From the NCBI GenBank assembly GCA_002398875.1, contig DHCC01000068.1, forward strand, positions 4,664-14,472: DNA of 9,809 nt, written 5' to 3'. The stretch's first letter is position 1; every line of letters starts with the position of its first letter. Both the position numbers and the translations under genes were made by a program. This document shows positions 6,549 to 9,809 of the stretch, in pieces. The notes under the pieces are model-generated. The model ran no database searches. It saw only the letters and a list, made by a program, of their open reading frames with translations, and was not told the DNA's origin. Origin of the DNA: Bacteroidales bacterium UBA4912. GTDB taxonomy: Bacteria > Bacteroidota > Bacteroidia > Bacteroidales > Dysgonomonadaceae.

Positions 6549-7874
6549 TTATCTTCTGCGCATATTTTTCAAGGCTTGCCTTCCGCCACCTGAAGTCATC
6601 TTACGCATCATTTTGCGAGTTTCATCAAATTGTTTAATAAGCCTGTTAACCTCTTGAACATCAGTACCGCTTCCTTTGGCTATACGCGCACGGCGACTTC
6701 CGTTTATTATCTCAGGATTCGAACGTTCCTGAGGAGTCATAGAGCGGATAATTGCTTCAATGCCTTTAAATGCATCATCATCAAAATCAAGATCCTTAAT
6801 TTGTTTACCAACACCGGGAATCATTGAGGCCAAATCTTTGAGATTCCCCATCTTTTTTATCTGTTGTATTTGACTAATGAAATCATTAAAATCAAACTGA
6901 TTCTTAGCAATCTTTTTCTGCAGACGTCGCGCCTCTTCTTCGTTGTATTGTTCTTGTGCCTTTTCAACGAGTGTAACCACGTCTCCCATGCCAAGAATAC
7001 GATCTGCCATACGTTCAGGATGGAAAACATCAATTGCGTCAAGCTTTTCACCTGTCCCAACAAATTTAATGGGCTTATCTACTACTGAACGAATAGAAAG
7101 TGCAGCACCACCACGAGTGTCGCCATCCAGTTTTGTAAGTACAACTCCATTAAAATTAAGACGTTCATTAAATTCCTTAGCTGTATTTACAGCATCCTGA
7201 CCAGTCATTGCATCGACAACAAACAAAATCTCCTGAGGATTAACAGCATTCTTGATAGATTCGATTTCATCCATCATCTGCTCATCTATTGCCAAACGTC
7301 CCGCAGTGTCAATTATCACCAGATTTCGTCCATGCTGGCGTGCATATTGAATTGCATTTTTAGCAATCTTGACAGGATTCTTGTTATCCTCCTCTGAATA
7401 TACCGGAACACCTATCTGTTCACCCAATACTTTCAACTGTTCAATGGCAGCAGGTCGATATACGTCACCGGCAACAAGAAGTGGACTTTTTCCACGTTTG
7501 CTTTTAAGCATATTGGCAAGCTTCCCCGAGAAAGTGGTCTTACCTGACCCCTGCAGACCTGACATTAAAATGACAGCTGGATTACCATTTATTTCGATAT
7601 CTGATGCTGTGCCACCCATGAGTATTGCAAGCTCATCGTGTACTATTTTCACCATCATCTGCTCAGGCTTCACAGCATTAAGAACATCCTGACCTAATGC
7701 TTTTTCCTTTACCTTCTCAGTGAACTCCTTAGCTGTTTTGTAGTTTACGTCGGCATCAAGTAGGGCGCGTCTAACTTCCTTGAGTGTTTCAGCAACATTG
7801 ATTTCGGTTATTTTACCCTGACCTTTTAATATCTTAAACGACCTTTCTAGTCTGTCACTTAAATTTTCAAACAT
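6549..7874 (-). CDS. ffh: Signal recognition particle protein Ffh (SRP54 GTPase)
   Basis: Ffh binds signal sequences emerging from the ribosome and, with 4.5S RNA and FtsY, delivers nascent membrane proteins to the translocon. The 441-residue protein has the N domain with ALLDADV (37-43), then the G domain: P-loop GLQGSGKT (106-113), DTAGR (189-193), TKLDGD (247-252) and the GTGE segment (273-276). The M domain starts near 298. It contains the finger-loop region, KKMGNLKDLASMIPG (340-354), and the RNA-binding motif SRRARIAKGSGT (393-404). The C-terminus is short, basic and Gly-rich (GGGRQALKNMRRR). All parts are intact. The gene leads an operon with folD. Its promoter box (7976-7983) implies a leader of about 95 bases containing an inverted repeat. 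The cognate RNA gene is at 1959-2054 on the same strand, and the RNA-binding motif is conserved despite the unusual RNA apical loop. Confidence 0.97.
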   Translation of the reverse strand: MFENLSDRLERSFKILKGQGKITEINVAETLKEVRRALLDADVNYKTAKEFTEKVKEKALGQDVLNAVKPEQMMVKIVHDELAILMGGTASDIEINGNPAVILMSGLQGSGKTTFSGKLANMLKSKRGKSPLLVAGDVYRPAAIEQLKVLGEQIGVPVYSEEDNKNPVKIAKNAIQYARQHGRNLVIIDTAGRLAIDEQMMDEIESIKNAVNPQEILFVVDAMTGQDAVNTAKEFNERLNFNGVVLTKLDGDTRGGAALSIRSVVDKPIKFVGTGEKLDAIDVFHPERMADRILGMGDVVTLVEKAQEQYNEEEARRLQKKIAKNQFDFNDFISQIQQIKKMGNLKDLASMIPGVGKQIKDLDFDDDAFKGIEAIIRSMTPQERSNPEIINGSRRARIAKGSGTDVQEVNRLIKQFDETRKMMRKMTSGGGRQALKNMRRR

Positions 7875-7898
7875 GTTGTTCTATGATTTGGTTTATTT

Positions 7899-7942
7899 CC
7901 ATCAATCAATTTCTATTTTTATTTAATATAACAAATTGATGG
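7899..7942 (-). promoter_or_regulatory. Inverted repeat in the ffh 5' leader
   Basis: CCATCAAT (7899-7906) is complementary to ATTGATGG (7935-7942), with 28 AT-rich bases between. On the ffh transcript it would form an 8-bp stem about 25 bases upstream of the start codon. It could stabilise the leader or be a protein site. No known riboswitch class is recognised. Confidence 0.35.
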
Positions 7943-7975
7943 TATGTGATATTTTGTAATTCCAATTATATAACA

Positions 7976-7983
7976 CAAAGATA
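7976..7983 (-). promoter_or_regulatory. Predicted -7 promoter box for ffh-folD
   Basis: The minus strand reads TATCTTTG, matching TAnnTTTG exactly. It lies about 100 bases upstream of the ffh ATG. The -33 region is poor (CTG rather than TTG about 17 bases upstream), so strength is uncertain. Confidence 0.6.
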
Positions 7984-8120
7984 ATGAAAAAGGATTATTT
8001 CAGAAAATTTTGAAGTCTATACTGTTATCGTGATTTTTATTTAAAACAAAACTCAAAATAGCAAAGTATAAGATTTAAAATAATTACTGTTTTATAAAAA
8101 GTTTAACGGGTTAAAATGAT

Positions 8121-8128
8121 TAAATTTG
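8121..8128 (+). promoter_or_regulatory. Possible -7 promoter box for the CDF transporter gene
   Basis: TAAATTTG fits TAnnTTTG and lies about 47 bases before the ATG at 8176. The setting is very AT-rich and no clear TTG is seen 19-21 bases upstream, so this is a weak call. Confidence 0.35.
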
Positions 8129-8175
8129 TCAATTAAATAAATTGCTATTTGATTAAATAATTAAAATCTCAGTTC

Positions 8176-9099
8176 ATGGCTAAGAGAAGTCAAAGTTCGC
8201 TCCAGAAATTTTTATTTTTATCTATTGCTGCCGCTATAGTAACCATTCTTCTAAAATTTTATGCATACTACATAACAGATTCAATGGGTTTCTTGTCGGA
8301 TGCATTAGAGTCGTTCGTTAACCTGTTTGCTGCAATATTTGCTTTGATTATTCTTAATGTATCTCAACGTCCGGCAGATGATGGACATAAGTTTGGTCAT
8401 AGCAAAGCAGAGTATTTTTCAAGTGCGGTTGAAGGTGCATTAATTCTAGTAGCCGCTTTAAGCATTATCTGGTCAGCAATACCTCGAATTATCGATCCAA
8501 AACCACTAGAAAACATCAATACAGGTTTGTTGTTTTCACTATTGGCTTCTTTAGTGAACCTGTTAGTGGGGCAGATCCTAATAAAAAATGGTAAAAAAAG
8601 AAAATCTGTAGTTTTGGAAGCTGATGGAAAACATCTGATGACAGACGTGTGGACTTCAGTAGGAGTAATTGCCGGGATTATTATTGTAAAGTTTACCGGT
8701 TTATTGATAATAGACCCGATTATTGCAATTTTGGTCGCAATAAACATCATCTTTACCGGATACAAACTCATTAGTCGTTCTGCTAGTGGTTTGATGGATG
8801 CTACCATCCCATCAGAAGACTTGGAGAAAATAACCAGCTACCTTGATTCATTGAAAACCAGTAAAATTGAATACCATTCCTTATTGACACGAGTAGCCGG
8901 ACAGAGAAAGTTTATTTCAGTACATATTTTAGTTCCGGGCAAATGGACTGTAAAACAGGGGCACGATTATGCCGATGAAGTTGAAGAAACTATTGTAAAT
9001 ATGTTCGATGAACCAGTAACAGTAGCTACGCATATTGAACCGATCGATGATCCGGTATCTATGATAGATATCGGTATCGACCGGCAAAAATTAAATTGA
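8176..9099 (+). CDS. Cation diffusion facilitator (CDF) family metal transporter
   Basis: This 307-residue inner-membrane transporter is predicted to export a divalent metal (Zn, Fe, Mn or similar) using the proton gradient. It has the CDF layout: six membrane helices in residues 12-200, then a cytoplasmic ferredoxin-like domain (about 210-292). By residue alignment with E. coli YiiP, the TM5 half of the transport site is kept (H153, D157 in KHLMTDVWTS). So is the loop site D68, H71 and H75 in PADDGHKFGHSKAE. In TM2 the YiiP pair D45/D49 is replaced by E45 and N49 (DALESFVN), so metal preference cannot be read from YiiP and may differ. It is a single gene, divergent from ffh, with its stop 6 bases from the convergent ATPase subunit K stop. 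No metal-regulator gene is in the window. Confidence 0.9.
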   Translation: MAKRSQSSLQKFLFLSIAAAIVTILLKFYAYYITDSMGFLSDALESFVNLFAAIFALIILNVSQRPADDGHKFGHSKAEYFSSAVEGALILVAALSIIWSAIPRIIDPKPLENINTGLLFSLLASLVNLLVGQILIKNGKKRKSVVLEADGKHLMTDVWTSVGVIAGIIIVKFTGLLIIDPIIAILVAINIIFTGYKLISRSASGLMDATIPSEDLEKITSYLDSLKTSKIEYHSLLTRVAGQRKFISVHILVPGKWTVKQGHDYADEVEETIVNMFDEPVTVATHIEPIDDPVSMIDIGIDRQKLN

Positions 9100-9105
9100 A
9101 TTTAC

Positions 9106-9567
9106 TTATGCAACAGCAGTACCCATAAGGAAGGCAGCTGCAAGTGCAATAATAGCGTAAAGCTCGGGGAATACTGCTAAAATAAGAGTGTTGCCAAAAG
9201 CGTCATGACCTTGTCCGATTGAAACTACACCGTTAGCACAAACTTGCCCTTGTCGTATTGCTGAGAGAAGACCAACAAAACCCAGAACAAGACCTGAAGC
9301 CAAAGTTGCCCATGCCTGAATGGCTGTAATTTCGGGTGTCAGAATATTGAAAATACTCTGGAACATAAAATAACCGGCAAAACCGTATAATCCCTGTGTC
9401 CCCGGTAGTGCCGTTAACACCAAAAAATTACCAAACTTGCCATCTACTTTCTTTGCTGCACCTATAGCTGCATTACCCACTATAGTAACTCCATACGCAC
9501 TGCCAATACCTGCAAGTGCCAGCATAATTGCTATACCTGTATAGGCAATTATTAAATTTGTTTCCAT
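9106..9567 (-). CDS. A/V-type ATPase subunit K (proteolipid c-ring subunit)
   Basis: Subunit K forms the membrane ring that carries the coupling ion in the A/V-type ATPase. The 153-residue protein is a tandem duplication of a helical hairpin (four membrane helices, about 5-35, 46-76, 84-110 and 124-150). The hairpins are linked around residue 80. Against Enterococcus hirae NtpK, the segments LPGTQGLYGF (54-63), RQGQV (105-109) and PELYA (134-138) align. This places L54, T57, Q58, Q106 and E135 on the NtpK Na+ ligands L61, T64, Q65, Q110 and E139. The first hairpin lacks its own carboxylate, giving one ion site per subunit as in V-type rings. It is the second gene visible on this strand, 26 bases after subunit I, matching the I-then-K order of Bacteroidetes ATPase operons. 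It appears to be the last gene of the operon, since the CDF gene converges 6 bases away. Confidence 0.95.
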   Translation of the reverse strand: METNLIIAYTGIAIMLALAGIGSAYGVTIVGNAAIGAAKKVDGKFGNFLVLTALPGTQGLYGFAGYFMFQSIFNILTPEITAIQAWATLASGLVLGFVGLLSAIRQGQVCANGVVSIGQGHDAFGNTLILAVFPELYAIIALAAAFLMGTAVA

Positions 9568-9591
9568 TTAGTTGCTTTTAAATTTATTGAT

Positions 9592-9612
9592 TTCTATTTT
9601 CTATTTTCTATA
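9592..9612. repeat. Three 7-base tandem repeats over the subunit I stop codon
   Basis: The plus strand has TTCTATT at 9592-9598 and 9599-9605, then TTCTATA at 9606-9612. The repeat encodes the last residues and the TAG stop of subunit I on the minus strand. Because the unit is not a multiple of three, a change in copy number would alter the C-terminal tail. Confidence 0.6.
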
Positions 9613-9809
9613 TTTCTGAATGGGTTATATTTTTTGCCTCCACCCGTAAAATCCGAATTGTTATAAAACTCCACGAATGTTAACCTCAATGGATGCACAA
9701 AAGCACCCAGAGAGTTCATGAATATATTAATAGCGTGACCTATAACAAATATCAGAACTGTCACTATCGGGCCTACTATCGCGTTATCAGGACTCATTCC
9801 TGTAGCCAG
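9594..9809 (-). CDS. A/V-type ATPase subunit I, C-terminal fragment (cut by window edge)
   Basis: Seventy-one residues of the C-terminus are visible, and the reading frame runs open to the right edge, so the gene starts outside the window. The sequence IGHAINIFMNSLGAFVHPLR followed by LTFVEFYNN and GGGKKYNPF is the conserved end of the subunit I/a membrane domain. This subunit forms the ion half-channels next to the proteolipid ring and the peripheral-stalk anchor. One membrane helix is visible, with the family's HPLRLTFVEF motif after it. The tail (RNIENRK) is encoded by a 7-base tandem repeat. Subunit K follows after 26 bases on the same strand, so the two are almost certainly cotranscribed. 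An internal ATG at 9797 is not a real start, because codons upstream of it (LATG) continue the conserved sequence. Confidence 0.92.
   Translation of the reverse strand: MATGMSPDNAIVGPIVTVLIFVIGHAINIFMNSLGAFVHPLRLTFVEFYNNSDFTGGGKKYNPFRNIENRK

Larger units (their letters stand above)
7875..8175. other. AT-rich divergent intergenic region between ffh and the CDF transporter gene
   Basis: This 301-base spacer contains the ffh leader with an inverted repeat (7899-7942), an ffh -7 box (7976-7983) and a possible plus-strand -7 box (8121-8128). The stretch 7990-8115 is AT-rich and shows no open reading frame, RNA-gene signature or repeat that I can support. Confidence 0.6.

Noticed and set aside
6630..7692. 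Several open frames opposite or out of frame with ffh (for example 6630-6827, 6857-7063, 6864-7088, 6943-7200 and 7369-7692)
   Set aside because: They lie wholly inside the intact ffh gene, show no recognisable protein family and look like chance open frames.
8130..8144. Palindrome CAATT-AAATA-AATTG and repeated ATTAAAT words before the CDF gene, as a metal-regulator operator
   Set aside because: Short palindromes and repeats are expected by chance in such AT-rich DNA, and it does not resemble a Fur, Zur or MntR box closely enough.
8397..8807. 136-codon open frame antisense to the CDF transporter gene
   Set aside because: It is a mirror of the transporter's hydrophobic codons on the opposite strand, with no family match or expression signal.

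Overview
The window is ordinary chromosomal DNA from a member of the Bacteroidetes, most likely order Bacteroidales and an anaerobe. This rests on protein-level resemblance (PepT, GcvT, FolD and Ffh of Bacteroides type, an anaerobic sulfatase-maturating enzyme close to Bacteroides ChuR, and an A/V-type ATPase). It is also supported by four exact copies of TATCTTTG, which fits the Bacteroidetes -7 promoter consensus TAnnTTTG, all lying upstream of genes, and by weak Shine-Dalgarno sites and AT-rich spacers. Genus-level placement is not possible from the sequence alone.

Layout. Positions 1-22 hold a CT/AT microsatellite cut by the window edge. An anaerobic sulfatase-maturase (62-1306, minus) is divergent from a small DoxX-family membrane protein (1436-1852, plus). 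A strong bidirectional-looking terminator (1885-1924) separates doxX from a convergent non-coding RNA at 1959-2054 (minus), which I recognise as the small bacterial SRP RNA (4.5S, ffs). Its promoter lies back-to-back with that of a plus-strand cluster: pepT (peptidase T), gcvT (glycine-cleavage T protein) and a flippase-like membrane protein of the LPG-synthase transmembrane family. Convergent to this cluster is a minus-strand pair, ffh (SRP GTPase) followed by folD. A 301-base AT-rich spacer separates ffh from a divergent cation diffusion facilitator (8176-9099, plus). That gene ends 6 bases from the end of a minus-strand A/V-ATPase operon tail: subunit K (proteolipid) and the C-terminal end of subunit I, cut by the right edge.

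How the parts relate. Both halves of the bacterial signal recognition particle, the RNA and the Ffh protein, lie about 4.5 kb apart on the same strand. GcvT and FolD both belong to tetrahydrofolate one-carbon metabolism: GcvT makes methylene-THF from glycine, and FolD interconverts methylene-, methenyl- and formyl-THF. Subunit K carries the full set of residues that bind Na+ in Enterococcus hirae NtpK, so the ATPase is predicted to be Na+-coupled.

No CRISPR array, insertion sequence, phage gene, tRNA or obviously new multi-gene system is visible. The observations most worth a second look are the SRP RNA apical loop, which lacks the usual GNRA-type tetraloop, the Na+ signature in subunit K, and the altered TM2 metal-site residues (Glu/Asn) in the CDF transporter.
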